A stretch of 64,000 nucleotides of DNA from Candidatus Heimdallarchaeota archaeon (GTDB lineage: Archaea; Asgardarchaeota; Heimdallarchaeia; Hodarchaeales; Hodarchaeaceae). The translations under genes and the position numbers were made by a program. The DNA lies in assembly GCA_020353515.1 (NCBI GenBank), contig CP070695.1:1365228-1429227 (forward strand), in the 5' to 3' direction. The stretch's first letter is position 1; every line of letters begins with the position of its first letter. The notes beneath the pieces are model-generated. The model was not told the DNA's origin, made no database searches, and worked only from the letters and a program-made list of their open reading frames with translations. Positions 41,179 to 51,162 of this stretch are shown one piece after another.

Positions 41179-42639
41179 CTAACGGCAATAATATGCAAGA
41201 TAGTAGTCTATTGGTTCCATGTCAAAGTTTTTTTTCCAGCTCTGATAAGACCCTCCATCATTTGCAATATCAGTCATGATTGGCGTTAATTCTCGACCCC
41301 CAATTGAGAGAATAGCTTGTATTGCTGCCCAATGAACCGGAAATGATTTAAAACGAATTGTTTTGCCTAAATTCTTTTTCAAGATATTGAATCCTTCTTG
41401 GATTTCTTTGTAATTGACACATTTGTCTACCAGCTTTGTACCACGCTTAGGAATGAGAGGTGTTACTGACATTGTTAATTTTATAGGATAAAAATCAGCT
41501 AAGTTGTTAACAAGATTCACTATTTCTTGCGATTCTGAGACAATTCCAGAGGTCAAACCAAGAATAAAATAGAGTCTTATCTCTTGGATATTATATAGAT
41601 CAGCTTTATGGAGAAACTCAGAGATTTGGGAGTTGCTTATTTTTTTCCCAATTTTGAATCGGACATCTTCTAATGCTGTCTCTGGAGCAATACTAAGACT
41701 TCTTAATCCAGTTTGTTTGATTGAATCGAGAACATCAATTCCTGAATCAATTCTGATACTTGGAAGGGTGAACTTCAGTTTTTTCTTAATAAAATAATCC
41801 AGTAACCCCTTAAGTTGACTATAATCAGCGACGCTTGAACCAATGAGAGAAAAAAATTCTGTTTTTGTATCTAGAGTTCCTCTATCTATCAAATTCTTCA
41901 GCATTGGAAGAGATCTTTCCCTTTGTGGACGAAAGTACTTTCCAATTAAACAAAAGTGACATCCATGAGTACATCCTCTTGAAATTTGAAGAAAATAACC
42001 GTCTAATACCCCTTTTTTCAGAGGCTTTATAGGCCGAACTTGAGCTGTAGGATAGTTAACCTCGTCAAGATTTGATGTTATTCCTGGCGACAGTTGATAA
42101 AATGTGTCAGGAGTATAAAAACCTGGAACTGATAGAATAGAATCCGATAATATACCATTTTTACTTGAGATAACCGCCTCAAGAAAAATTTCCGCGACTG
42201 ATTCAAATTCACCAGAGAAAAAAACATCAAATATATCAAATAACGGTTCAGGATTAGCAGTAACCGTGGGTCCTCCAGCTAATAGTAAAGGATGATCTTC
42301 CATCCGATCTTCTGCAAATACAGGGATGCCAGATCGGAGTAACATCTTGATGGCATTAATGTAATCTAGCTCAAATTGAAAAGTAAAAGCTAGAAGATCA
42401 AATTGCGAGAGGATCTTTCCAGTTTCTATTGATTTTGGAGGCCCAGGAAGGGTTTCTGAGAAGAAAACTCGTTCTACAAAGATATTTTGATGCTGATTAA
42501 GGAGATGATACAACAGTTTAATTGTTAATCCTGACATTCCTACGGAATATGAGTTTGGGTACACTAATCCAATACGCCACTGTACATCCCGAGTCGGTTT
42601 TTCTATCACATTTATTTCTTTGAGACGACTCTTTCTCAT
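41179..42639 (-). CDS. Radical SAM protein with B12-binding-like N-terminus
   Basis: The radical SAM cluster motif is CTHGCHFC (CxxxCxxC, about residue 223). The N-terminal ~170 residues resemble the B12-binding Rossmann fold seen in this superfamily (GLVYPNSYSVGMSGLTIKLLY, then PLLLAGGPTVTANPEPL), though no DxHxxG motif is visible. The C-terminus includes TPLIPKRGTKL. These archaeal proteins are uncharacterised Fe-S oxidoreductases. It is upstream-coupled to nothing obvious: the sugar nucleotidyltransferase gene ends 19 bp before it on the same strand, so they may be co-transcribed. The substrate is unknown. Confidence 0.75.
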   Translation of the reverse strand: MRKSRLKEINVIEKPTRDVQWRIGLVYPNSYSVGMSGLTIKLLYHLLNQHQNIFVERVFFSETLPGPPKSIETGKILSQFDLLAFTFQFELDYINAIKMLLRSGIPVFAEDRMEDHPLLLAGGPTVTANPEPLFDIFDVFFSGEFESVAEIFLEAVISSKNGILSDSILSVPGFYTPDTFYQLSPGITSNLDEVNYPTAQVRPIKPLKKGVLDGYFLQISRGCTHGCHFCLIGKYFRPQRERSLPMLKNLIDRGTLDTKTEFFSLIGSSVADYSQLKGLLDYFIKKKLKFTLPSIRIDSGIDVLDSIKQTGLRSLSIAPETALEDVRFKIGKKISNSQISEFLHKADLYNIQEIRLYFILGLTSGIVSESQEIVNLVNNLADFYPIKLTMSVTPLIPKRGTKLVDKCVNYKEIQEGFNILKKNLGKTIRFKSFPVHWAAIQAILSIGGRELTPIMTDIANDGGSYQSWKKNFDMEPIDYYLAYYCR

Positions 42640-42657
42640 ACTCCTTCGTACCTTAAA

Positions 42658-43926
42658 TTACTTAAGAGATTTTTGAACAAGTCCTTTCTGGGGGTCATAA
42701 TAAAGTAAAGTGTTGGGAGGAACGTCTTGATTGAGTAAAGTATGAGCTCCAATTTGTGAATTTTCTCCTATAGTGATTCCAGGCATTAAAGACACGTTGA
42801 TTCCAGTTTTGACATTATCCCCCATAAAAATACCAAGTTTCTGTTTTCCAGAAGAGATTCGTTCACCTTTGATTGTCATAAAAATGCTTTTCTTATCAAT
42901 TCTTAGATTCGCTACTTTGGTTCCAGCACCAAAATTACAATCTCTTCCAATAACTGAGTCTCCTACGTAGGAAAGATGACCGATTATTGTATTTTCAAGT
43001 ATGATACTATTCTTAATCTCAACAGCATTTCCTATACGAACATTTTCCCCCAAGTATGTACCTGATCGGAGAAAGCAATTAGGTCCTACGGTGACATTTT
43101 CCTCAATAACAACTGGGCCTTGAATGAATGTACCTGGGCGTAGTATCACATTTTCTGCGATTTTGCATACCCCTTCTACTGTTACAGATGAAGGAGGAGT
43201 AATTTTAGGGAAATCTTGTATTTTCATTCCAATCTCATTTGCAGTTAACAGATCCCAAGGATACCCAATATCAATCCAGTGATCTTTGATGTAGTATAGA
43301 GCAAAAATATAGCCATTCTGAATAAGCTGATTTATACTATCTGTAAGTTCGATCTCTCCCCGACTTGATTTTGGAGTATGGGTTAAATAATCAAAAACTG
43401 TTGAAGGTAAAACCATCATTCCTGCATTAATGTAAGAGCTTGGAGGTTGGGGATGTTTCTCAAGGATCTTAACTAAATAATCTTTTTTAATTTCAAGACA
43501 CCCATATTTTTCAGGGTTTATTACCTTTTTTGCTGAAAAAATTCCCTTTCTTTGATCATTTGTTTGTCCTAATTGTATAATTTCGTTGATTACCTGTTGA
43601 CTCGTAAAAATATCACCATACATCATGAAAAACGAGTCAGAATCAATATATTGTTCACAGAGTTTCACTGCGTGGCCAGTTCCCTGCTGCTCCTCTTGGG
43701 TAACCCAATCAATTGTGAAGGGGTAGTTTATTTGATTAATTGTATCCTTAACTAAATCCGCTTCATGACCAATAACAATGACTACGTGATCTATTTTTCT
43801 CGATAATGCGCCCAGAATATGACAGATTAAAGGGGAACCTGCTATCGGCATTAAAGGTTTAGGAATACTTTTTGTAACTGGATGAAGACGGGTAGCTTTA
43901 CCAGCCGTGAGGATTATTGCGTCCAT
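42658..43926 (-). CDS. Bifunctional sugar-1-phosphate nucleotidylyltransferase/acyltransferase (GlmU-like)
   Basis: The N-terminal domain (~1-230) has the nucleotidylyltransferase signature LTAGKATRLHPVTKSIPKPLMPI with the G-x-G-T-R-x(n)-P-K-P pattern. The C-terminal half (~245-420) is a left-handed beta-helix of hexapeptide repeats (VIEENVTVGPNCFLRSG). This is the archaeal GlmU/ST0452-like layout making UDP-GlcNAc or dTDP-sugars. It supplies precursors for surface glycans. Start ATG 43926. Sugar specificity cannot be read from sequence. Confidence 0.85.
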   Translation of the reverse strand: MDAIILTAGKATRLHPVTKSIPKPLMPIAGSPLICHILGALSRKIDHVVIVIGHEADLVKDTINQINYPFTIDWVTQEEQQGTGHAVKLCEQYIDSDSFFMMYGDIFTSQQVINEIIQLGQTNDQRKGIFSAKKVINPEKYGCLEIKKDYLVKILEKHPQPPSSYINAGMMVLPSTVFDYLTHTPKSSRGEIELTDSINQLIQNGYIFALYYIKDHWIDIGYPWDLLTANEIGMKIQDFPKITPPSSVTVEGVCKIAENVILRPGTFIQGPVVIEENVTVGPNCFLRSGTYLGENVRIGNAVEIKNSIILENTIIGHLSYVGDSVIGRDCNFGAGTKVANLRIDKKSIFMTIKGERISSGKQKLGIFMGDNVKTGINVSLMPGITIGENSQIGAHTLLNQDVPPNTLLYYDPQKGLVQKSLK

Positions 43927-44181
43927 TCAATTTCCCTCAATAATGTCCTGTAACGAAGTTTCTAGTCAAAAAATCTAGGAAATAAAACCCAAATTAAAAA
44001 TTTTTACCTTTTTACAGCTTTGTTAGTATAGAAATTAGAAACTTTCATAATGGTACTCAAATGATTTATTTGGATTTATTTTATATCTTGACAGAGATAA
44101 AGAATTCTTCCATCAATCCAATAAGTTCCTCTTTCTTAATCATTCAGATAAATCTTGTTAATCAGTCGGATGCGACCGATT

Positions 44182-46128
44182 ATGGTGAAGAAAGCTTTTG
44201 ATTACAAGAAATTAGGGTTTAAAGCGGGGATAGAAATTCATGCTCAGCTTTCTACCAAAAAAAAATTGTTTTGTCACTGTCCAGCAAGTTTAACAAATGA
44301 AGAGGCACAGGCTGTTGTACAACGTAGGTTTCGTCCTGTTCTAGGTGAGATGGGAAAATATGATCCAGCACTACTTATTGAATTTGAAAAAGGCCATACG
44401 ATCTTCTACGAAGTCTTCGATAGTATTTGTACTTATGAATTAGATGAAACACCACCTTTTCCTATCAATACTGAAGCTCTTTATGATGGTATCAAATTAG
44501 CAAGGATGGTGAATTGTCAGATTGTTACCGAAACAAATGTATGTAGGAAAAATTATTTAGATGGATCTGTTACCTCTGGATTCCAAAGAACAGCTCTTAT
44601 TGGTTATGATGGATATATTTCGCTGAAGAAAGAATTTTCTAGCCTTGAAGGAAAGAAATTACCAATTACTTGGATCTATATTGAAGAAGATGCTGCTCGT
44701 AAAGATAATGAGCGAAGTGGGGACAAGGAAATCTTTTTTAAGTTAGATCGGCTTGGAATACCATTAATTGAGATCGTAACCGATCATAATTTATATTCTC
44801 CAACAGAAGTGGTTTCTGCAGCAAGATCACTAGGAATGTTAATCAAATCATCAGGTTTAGCACGGAAAGGTTTGGGTACTATACGTCAAGATATTAATGT
44901 TAGTATATCAAAAGGAGATAGAGTTGAGCTAAAGGGGATTCAATTACTTAAATTGATCCCAGATGCTATTGATCTTGAAATCCAAAGGCAATTGGGATTA
45001 ATATCTATTCAAGAGGAACTACAAAAACGAAACATCCATCCCAAGGATATTCCCCTTCAAATTTTGAATATTACAGAGATTTTTTTTAAAACTTCCTCAA
45101 AGATAGTTCAATCAGCCCTTAAAAGAAAAGAAGAAGTATTTCTATTCCCTATTACAGGATTCAAGGGACTGTTGGGTCGGGAATTACAACCAAATAAGCG
45201 CTTTGGAACAGAACTCTCTGAACGCGTTAAATCATTCACTGATCTAAAAGGGATCATTCATTCTGATGAAGATTTAACCAGATATAATTTCTCTGTGAGT
45301 GAAATTCATGAATTATCAGAATTTTGTCGTGAAGATAACTTAGCATATGTCATCGCAATTGGAAAGAAAGATAAGGCACATAAAGCTCTTAATTTTGTCC
45401 ACGAAAGAATAATTGCCGCTTTTCAAGGAGTTCATCCAGAAACCCGACATGTAGATGAAGAAGGAATTTCTACTTTTACTAGAGATTTACATGGTAGAAG
45501 TAGGTTATATCCTGATACCGATCTCCTCCCTATTGTAGTTGACTCAGATCGAGTAAAGGAGATTGACAAGAATCTACCGCCAAATCTATGGGATAAAATA
45601 CAGCAATTAAGCAAAGAATATTCTATTTCTCGTAAATTAGCTGAGAATTTGATCTATGATAATAAAGATCAAATTTTTGTAGAGTTAATGCAAAAAGGAG
45701 CTCCAATCAAAGTGGTTGTGACTACATTAACACAAACATTAACTACAATTTCAAGAGAGGGAGTTGATATAGACAATATAACAAAATTCCATTTAATAGA
45801 TATATTTGAGGCATTAAAGTCGAAACAAATAGCCAAGGAAGCAATTCCTGAGATTTTAGTCCAATTAGGGACTGACCCAACTAAATCTACAGCAAAAATA
45901 ATTTCAAAATTTGGGTATCTATCTCTTAAGGAATTAGACGAATTAATTATTACTGTTCTACAACGCACCCAAAATCTAATTAAGGAGCGAAAGATGGATG
46001 CTTTCTCTCCTCTAATGGGAATAATAATGAAAGAAGTCCGAGGGAAAATTGATGGGAAAATAATTAGCGAAAGATTGCGAAAATACTTGGAGGAACAGAT
46101 TTCACAAAACGTAAGAGGAGAAAATTGA
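44182..46128 (+). CDS. gatE: Glutamyl-tRNA(Gln) amidotransferase subunit E
   Basis: The protein matches archaeal GatE: N-terminal KLGFKAGIEIHAQLSTKKKLFCHC, kinase-like cradle motifs (YLDGSVTSGFQRT, IPLIEIVTD), an inserted AspRS-like domain in the middle, and a YqeY-like helical tail (TKSTAKIISKFG). With GatD it converts misacylated Glu-tRNA(Gln) to Gln-tRNA(Gln), the archaeal-specific route. ATG 44182 is chosen; TTG 44155 and ATG 44170 would add short extensions. Its TGA stop directly abuts the ATG of gatD, so the pair is co-translated. Confidence 0.95.
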   Translation: MVKKAFDYKKLGFKAGIEIHAQLSTKKKLFCHCPASLTNEEAQAVVQRRFRPVLGEMGKYDPALLIEFEKGHTIFYEVFDSICTYELDETPPFPINTEALYDGIKLARMVNCQIVTETNVCRKNYLDGSVTSGFQRTALIGYDGYISLKKEFSSLEGKKLPITWIYIEEDAARKDNERSGDKEIFFKLDRLGIPLIEIVTDHNLYSPTEVVSAARSLGMLIKSSGLARKGLGTIRQDINVSISKGDRVELKGIQLLKLIPDAIDLEIQRQLGLISIQEELQKRNIHPKDIPLQILNITEIFFKTSSKIVQSALKRKEEVFLFPITGFKGLLGRELQPNKRFGTELSERVKSFTDLKGIIHSDEDLTRYNFSVSEIHELSEFCREDNLAYVIAIGKKDKAHKALNFVHERIIAAFQGVHPETRHVDEEGISTFTRDLHGRSRLYPDTDLLPIVVDSDRVKEIDKNLPPNLWDKIQQLSKEYSISRKLAENLIYDNKDQIFVELMQKGAPIKVVVTTLTQTLTTISREGVDIDNITKFHLIDIFEALKSKQIAKEAIPEILVQLGTDPTKSTAKIISKFGYLSLKELDELIITVLQRTQNLIKERKMDAFSPLMGIIMKEVRGKIDGKIISERLRKYLEEQISQNVRGEN

Positions 46129-47478
46129 ATGCCCGACAAACAATATGCTGGATATAAAAAATCAACATTATTTTGGTTGAAAAATCATAATTTGGAAGTT
46201 TGGGACGAGATCGAGATAATAAAAGATAATTCAGTAATAAGAGGGGTAATCCTTCCTCGGAGTGAACTAGCTGATCCAAGATTTATTAGTTTAAAGCTAC
46301 CTACTGGTTATAATATTGGATTAAATCCAGAGGAAGTTCAATCAGTCAGAAAAATTAACCATATTAGGGGTGAATATCGAATCCCTAAACCTGATATTAT
46401 CCAAAGACCTAATCTACCTTTTATCCCAATTTTAGGTTGTGGAGGCACAATTGCTTCCCGTTTAGACTATCAGACGGGAGGAACCATACCCGCACTGACT
46501 CCAGAGGAGCTTTTTTCCTCGTTTCCTGAAATTGCGGATTTGGCTAGAATTGAAACCCAGCTTCTCTTTGATATTTTCTCAGAAAATGTCAATTTCACGC
46601 ATTATGAGAAAATATTAAGAGCTATTGAGGCCACTATCAAAAATAAGGAACCTCAAGGGATTGTTCTTACTCACGGTACAGATACAATGGCTTATACTGC
46701 AGCCGCCCTGTCTTTTGCTATTACTAATTCTCCAGTCCCTATTGTTATAACAGGGTCACAACGATCTTCTGACCGTCCCTCGTCTGATGCATTCTTCAAT
46801 CTATATCATTCTGTATTATATGCAACATCACCACAAGCTAAGAAAGAAGTTGTAGTCATTATGCACGAAGAATCATCAGACACTTCAACTGCTATCCATA
46901 AGGGTACACGTCTTCGTAAAATGCATAGTAGCCGAAGAGATACTTTTAAAACGATCGGAGGAAATCCAATAGGACGTATTGTGGATAGTAAAATACAATA
47001 TTTTGATGATGATAATAAATACGCAGAACAAATTGAATCGAATGAAGATAAAGAATTTATCATCAGTAAGAAGTTTGAAAAAAGGATTGGACTGATTTAT
47101 CATTACCCAGGTATTCAACCTGGATTAATAGAGCATTTTATAGAAACAGGATATAAAGGACTAGTGTTTGCGGGAACAGGACTTGGTCATGTTTCAACCG
47201 AACTGGTTCCAATGATAAAAAAAGCTATTGAAAACGAAATAATTGTTGTAATGACGACACAATGTTTACATGGGTTTACAGGACTGTCCGTTTATGAAAG
47301 CGGAAGGCAGCTCCAAGCAATCGGAGTAATTCCTGTAAATATCCTTCCAGAAACAGCATATATCAAACTCTCTTCTCTTCTAGGAAATTATAAGAAAACC
47401 AATAAGATCAAAGAACTTATGAAAACCGATCTAAAGGGAGAATTTTTATACCGAGAGAAGTTTCGTGAGTTCACCTAA
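46129..47478 (+). CDS. gatD: Glutamyl-tRNA(Gln) amidotransferase subunit D
   Basis: The 449-residue protein has an N-terminal beta-barrel (~1-80) and an asparaginase-like domain with catalytic Thr in GCGGTIASR, a second Thr in LTHGTDTMAYTAAALSF, and the GSQRSSDRPSSDAFFNL block. GatD liberates ammonia from Gln or Asn and channels it to GatE. It starts at the base after the gatE stop. Length and motifs are typical. Confidence 0.95.
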   Translation: MPDKQYAGYKKSTLFWLKNHNLEVWDEIEIIKDNSVIRGVILPRSELADPRFISLKLPTGYNIGLNPEEVQSVRKINHIRGEYRIPKPDIIQRPNLPFIPILGCGGTIASRLDYQTGGTIPALTPEELFSSFPEIADLARIETQLLFDIFSENVNFTHYEKILRAIEATIKNKEPQGIVLTHGTDTMAYTAAALSFAITNSPVPIVITGSQRSSDRPSSDAFFNLYHSVLYATSPQAKKEVVVIMHEESSDTSTAIHKGTRLRKMHSSRRDTFKTIGGNPIGRIVDSKIQYFDDDNKYAEQIESNEDKEFIISKKFEKRIGLIYHYPGIQPGLIEHFIETGYKGLVFAGTGLGHVSTELVPMIKKAIENEIIVVMTTQCLHGFTGLSVYESGRQLQAIGVIPVNILPETAYIKLSSLLGNYKKTNKIKELMKTDLKGEFLYREKFREFT

Positions 47479-47670
47479 TTGGATTCTAAATTTTTAGGAT
47501 TATCTTATCTGCTGATTACGAAAAGTTTTTTATTCAGAAAATGAAGTGGTATAATTGGAATCTTACGGTGTTTTCGTGCCAACGAGAACTTTACCAATTA
47601 TCTTGTAAAAACAAGGTTCTCTTCCCTCTCCCAATCTACTTTTGGCTAAAACATAAGGAGATATTAAGAG

Positions 47671-48198
47671 TTGAACAACACCGAGTTTCGGACATCTACT
47701 TCTGTTGCCTCCGAGATATCTCGGTTGCTACGTGAAATCGAAAATCATCGTGCTGTTGCCTCGGATTTTTATGAGGAATTAAAAGCACATGTTTCCTACT
47801 TGAAGACCACCATTGATGGATCTGAGAGTGTGGATGAAAGAAAACGTCGATTCAAAAGAATTGGTGTTCTTCTTGAAGAATTAAAAGAGCAATATTGGGA
47901 TCTTGTGGATTTATTAACAGACTTGAGTGGAATTGAAATCTTGGAAAGCAATTTACCAGCACAAGGGACTCAATTGTCTCAGGATCTTGTTAAAAGCCTT
48001 AATCAGATGGAATCAACAGTTCGGAACACATATAAGTCACTCCATTCGAACGAACTCGGTACCGTCGGCAATGATCTCCATTCGATTGCTAAAAATAAGA
48101 AATTTTCTGAACTAAATGAGGTGTTGACGGAATTAATTACTGAAATTAGTCAAAGATCAAGTCAACTTGAAGATTTACGACAAAAAAGAATATTATAA
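47671..48198 (+). CDS. Coiled-coil protein, unknown
   Basis: The 175-residue protein starts at TTG 47671 and is almost wholly predicted helix with heptad-like spacing (RRFKRIGVLLEELKEQYWDLVDLLTDL, ELNEVLTELITEIS). No cysteines or catalytic motifs are present. It may be a structural or adaptor subunit. The upstream 190 bp is AT-rich. A strong hairpin terminator follows the stop codon. No family was recognised. Confidence 0.55.
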   Translation: MNNTEFRTSTSVASEISRLLREIENHRAVASDFYEELKAHVSYLKTTIDGSESVDERKRRFKRIGVLLEELKEQYWDLVDLLTDLSGIEILESNLPAQGTQLSQDLVKSLNQMESTVRNTYKSLHSNELGTVGNDLHSIAKNKKFSELNEVLTELITEISQRSSQLEDLRQKRIL

Positions 48199-48199
48199 G

Positions 48200-48236
48200 G
48201 TATTTTTGCTTGTTACAAGCAAAAATACAGCCTTTT
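48200..48236 (+). terminator. Hairpin terminator between convergent genes
   Basis: A perfect 13 bp stem GTATTTTTGCTTG (48200-48212) pairs with CAAGCAAAAATAC (48216-48228) around a TTA loop, followed by CCTTTTTT. It sits between the stops of two convergent genes and could end transcription from either side. Such a perfect hairpin is unusual for archaeal ends. Confidence 0.7.
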
Positions 48237-48265
48237 TTCCCTTTAAACCCTATCTCATACTTTCT

Positions 48266-48862
48266 TCATTCGATTACTGGTTCACCACATGTTGGGCAGG
48301 TAAATGCACCTGGTGGGATACTAGTACCACATTTCTTGCAGGTCCATACTTCCTTGGTTTTTGATGCAGCCCATGCTTTTCTTGTTGGTTTGGCTTTCGC
48401 TGCTTTAGGTTTTTCTTTTGTCACATTGCCCGTGGCGTATGCAGCTATGCAACAGGCTAGAGTACATGCTGCAGTTCCTAAGATGAAAGGAGCAAGAGCG
48501 GTTGAATCTTGTAATGCGTCAATATTAAGAACAGCTAAGAACCCTGCTCCAAGAATTGTTCCAAAAAAACCTGCCACAACACCCCAGAAACCATGTTTAG
48601 CTCTAACTCCAGCAATCATACCTGAGATTATCCACGCTACCCATACCGCTATAAATGAAACTAATGTATCAGCAGAAAGGAACATTCCTTCAAACATGCT
48701 TTCGATGATGGGATTCAGTTCTAAAGATGTTAAAGAGGCAGCATTTCTAGGATCAAAGAATAATTGAGAAATCTCTAGAGCTGATAAACCTACAGTAATC
48801 ACAAGAATAGTATTGAATATAGGATTAGTTGTTTTAGTAGTACTTCTCGTAGCTGTCATCAA
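48266..48862 (-). CDS. Membrane protein with C-terminal zinc ribbon
   Basis: The 198-residue protein has about four hydrophobic segments (PIFNTILVITVGLSALEI, LVSFIAVWVAWIISGMIAG, GFWGVVAGFFGTILGAGFLAV, ILGTAACTLACCIAAYATG), a basic linker (KPKAAKAKPTRKAW), and a zinc ribbon CKKCG...CPTCG at the very end. The ribbon would be cytoplasmic. It resembles other archaeal membrane/zinc-ribbon proteins of unknown role. It faces a coiled-coil gene across the terminator. ATG 48862 or the adjacent Met is the start. Confidence 0.65.
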   Translation of the reverse strand: MMTATRSTTKTTNPIFNTILVITVGLSALEISQLFFDPRNAASLTSLELNPIIESMFEGMFLSADTLVSFIAVWVAWIISGMIAGVRAKHGFWGVVAGFFGTILGAGFLAVLNIDALQDSTALAPFILGTAACTLACCIAAYATGNVTKEKPKAAKAKPTRKAWAASKTKEVWTCKKCGTSIPPGAFTCPTCGEPVIE

Positions 48863-49101
48863 AATTCATCCTTTTTATTATAATAAAAATATTTACGATT
48901 TAAGATTTTTAGTGTTAATTAATTGATTCTCTCTTTCAGAATTACATATAATTTTTATATGTCAGATGTTGCATCCCAAGAGACTCACATTTAACAAAGA
49001 TTACGATCATTAATAAATATACCTAGATTGCCTTGATACTTGATAATAAAGTTTATTTTAGATAATATCTCGATTTTTGAGAAAGGAGTCGAATGTAAGG
49101 C

Positions 49102-51138
49102 ATGAAAAGGATGTCTAGCTTAGATATTTATGCTATTACTAAGGAATTACAAGGATTAGTAGGATATCGTGTTGATAACATCTATCGTGACATAACAGAT
49201 ACATTCTACCTTTTCAAATTCAAAGGTAAAGGCCATTTAAAGAACCCATTTCTCTTAATTGAACCGGGAATACGGATCCATTTGACCGAGATGCAACATT
49301 CAGTTTCAAAACCTCCTTCTGACAAAATTTTAGCAATGAGGCAGCATCTAAAGGGAACTGATTTACTAAGTATTCAACAAATCGATTTTGATCGTTTGGT
49401 AGTATTAACCCTGAAAGGAAAACAAGAATATAGGATTTATATTGAAATTTTTGGTAACCGACCAAATTTCATTGTTGTAGGCGACCAAAATCGTGTAATA
49501 TTAGCAACTTGGTACAGAAAAATGCGTCATCGAGATGTACTCCCAGGAAAGGAGTTTGAATTTCCACCTAGTAGAGGGAAATCAATATTAGATATATCTT
49601 ACGAAGAAATACAACAAATAATTGAAGAAAATAATTCGGAAGATGAGCAGATTGTGAGAATGTTAGCTAAGAAAACGGGAGGAGGGGGTCCCCTAATGGA
49701 GGAAATCTTAGCTAGGTCAGATATAATTAAAACAACAAAAACCCAAGAAATAAGTGACAAAGAAGTCAATCAAATCTTTAATTCCATTAAGGAAATAAAA
49801 AAGGATCTAGAAAATCCAAAACCAACATTAATTGTTGACTCAGATGATACACCGTTATCATTTCAACCTATTGAGTTTAAATCAATAACAGGAATATCTA
49901 AAAAATACAACAACTTTTCTTCAGCAGTAGATTCTTATTATTCCAATATTACTCCAAAAAGGTCTGTTGATCTAAAACAACACGATCGGGAAAAGAAGAA
50001 ACTTCTCAAAGTTTTAGATTCACAGAAGAAAGCAATTATTGATTTTGAAACTAAGAAAAAGAAGTATAAGGACTTAGGAGACAAGATTTTTCTCCATTTA
50101 AATGAGATTGAAGAACTATTAACTACAATTGTGGCTGCTAGAAGAAATAACATTTCATGGTCAGAAATTCAGATAAAATTAGTGCAAGCGAAAAACGAAG
50201 GTAGGCCTTCGGCAAGGATATTCGATAAAATCATCCCTGATCGAGGACTAATTCACTTAACACTCGAAACAGAATCGATTGAGGTAGACTTCAGAAAATC
50301 AGCAACTGAAATAGCAAATGAATATTATGAGCGGGCAAAAAAAGCAACCAGGAAAATTTTGCCCGCTAAGGAAGCCATACTTGAAACTGAGAAAAGAATT
50401 AGTGTTCTTGAAAAAGATATTTCCGAACAACAGTTTGCTGAGAGTTTTACTCTAAAAAGAAGAAAGAGAAAATGGTATGAAAAATACCACTGGACAAAAA
50501 CTGTTAATGGATTTTTAATTATTGGTGGTAAGGATATCCGAAGTAACGAGGAAATAGCTAAACGTCGAATGAAAAAAGATGACCTCTTCTTTCATGCAGA
50601 GTTACGTGGGGCACCTTATACCATTTTGATTCGCGATTCTAGTAGTGAAAACGTCACAGATAGTGATATTGCCTCAGCTGGGCTCTTGGCAGCTGCTTTT
50701 TCAAGTGGTTGGAAAGCTGGATATGGTGCTGTGGATGTCTATCATGTACCTGCAGAGAGTGCCAGTTTTACCGCGCCTAGTGGTGAGTATATCCCTAAGG
50801 GTGGAATAATGGTTCGAGGAACGCGTAATTATCTTAGAGGTGTTAAAATGGCCCTAGCAATTGGAGTTAAAATAGGGGAATCCAATGCTTTGGTAATATA
50901 TGGTTCAGAAGAAGATGTTGAATCAGAGAGTCCGATTTCCATAATTATTAAACCTGGGGCGGTATCAAAAGGAAAGATCGCCAAACAGATCCAAAAAATC
51001 CTAATTGAAAAAACAGAAAATCTTGAAGATAAAGCCAAAATACGTGGCATTGATTTTAATGATTTAGTCAGAGCCATTCCACACGATTCAGTTATCACTG
51101 AAGTGAGGTATAGTGATTTGGGTGAGAAAAGAGATTAG
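49102..51138 (+). CDS. rqcH: Rqc2/NEMF-like protein (NFACT family)
   Basis: The 678-residue protein has an NFACT-N domain (MSSLDIYAITKELQGLVGYRVDNIY, then IEIFGNRPNFIV), a long coiled-coil stalk (~285-345 and 405-455), and an NFACT-R domain starting near WTKTVNGFLIIGGKDIRSNEEI. Eukaryotic Rqc2/NEMF and bacterial RqcH bind stalled large subunits and direct C-terminal tailing. The archaeal form lacks the eukaryotic C-terminal extension, as here. It has its own promoter region and is convergent with a CBS-domain gene. Confidence 0.9.
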   Translation: MKRMSSLDIYAITKELQGLVGYRVDNIYRDITDTFYLFKFKGKGHLKNPFLLIEPGIRIHLTEMQHSVSKPPSDKILAMRQHLKGTDLLSIQQIDFDRLVVLTLKGKQEYRIYIEIFGNRPNFIVVGDQNRVILATWYRKMRHRDVLPGKEFEFPPSRGKSILDISYEEIQQIIEENNSEDEQIVRMLAKKTGGGGPLMEEILARSDIIKTTKTQEISDKEVNQIFNSIKEIKKDLENPKPTLIVDSDDTPLSFQPIEFKSITGISKKYNNFSSAVDSYYSNITPKRSVDLKQHDREKKKLLKVLDSQKKAIIDFETKKKKYKDLGDKIFLHLNEIEELLTTIVAARRNNISWSEIQIKLVQAKNEGRPSARIFDKIIPDRGLIHLTLETESIEVDFRKSATEIANEYYERAKKATRKILPAKEAILETEKRISVLEKDISEQQFAESFTLKRRKRKWYEKYHWTKTVNGFLIIGGKDIRSNEEIAKRRMKKDDLFFHAELRGAPYTILIRDSSSENVTDSDIASAGLLAAAFSSGWKAGYGAVDVYHVPAESASFTAPSGEYIPKGGIMVRGTRNYLRGVKMALAIGVKIGESNALVIYGSEEDVESESPISIIIKPGAVSKGKIAKQIQKILIEKTENLEDKAKIRGIDFNDLVRAIPHDSVITEVRYSDLGEKRD

Positions 51139-51162
51139 ATTGCTTGATATTAAAGTCTCAAC

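Noticed and set aside
48210..48767. Open frame on the plus strand of 185 codons
   Set aside because: It lies opposite the membrane/zinc-ribbon gene, begins inside the terminator hairpin, and has no recognisable domain.
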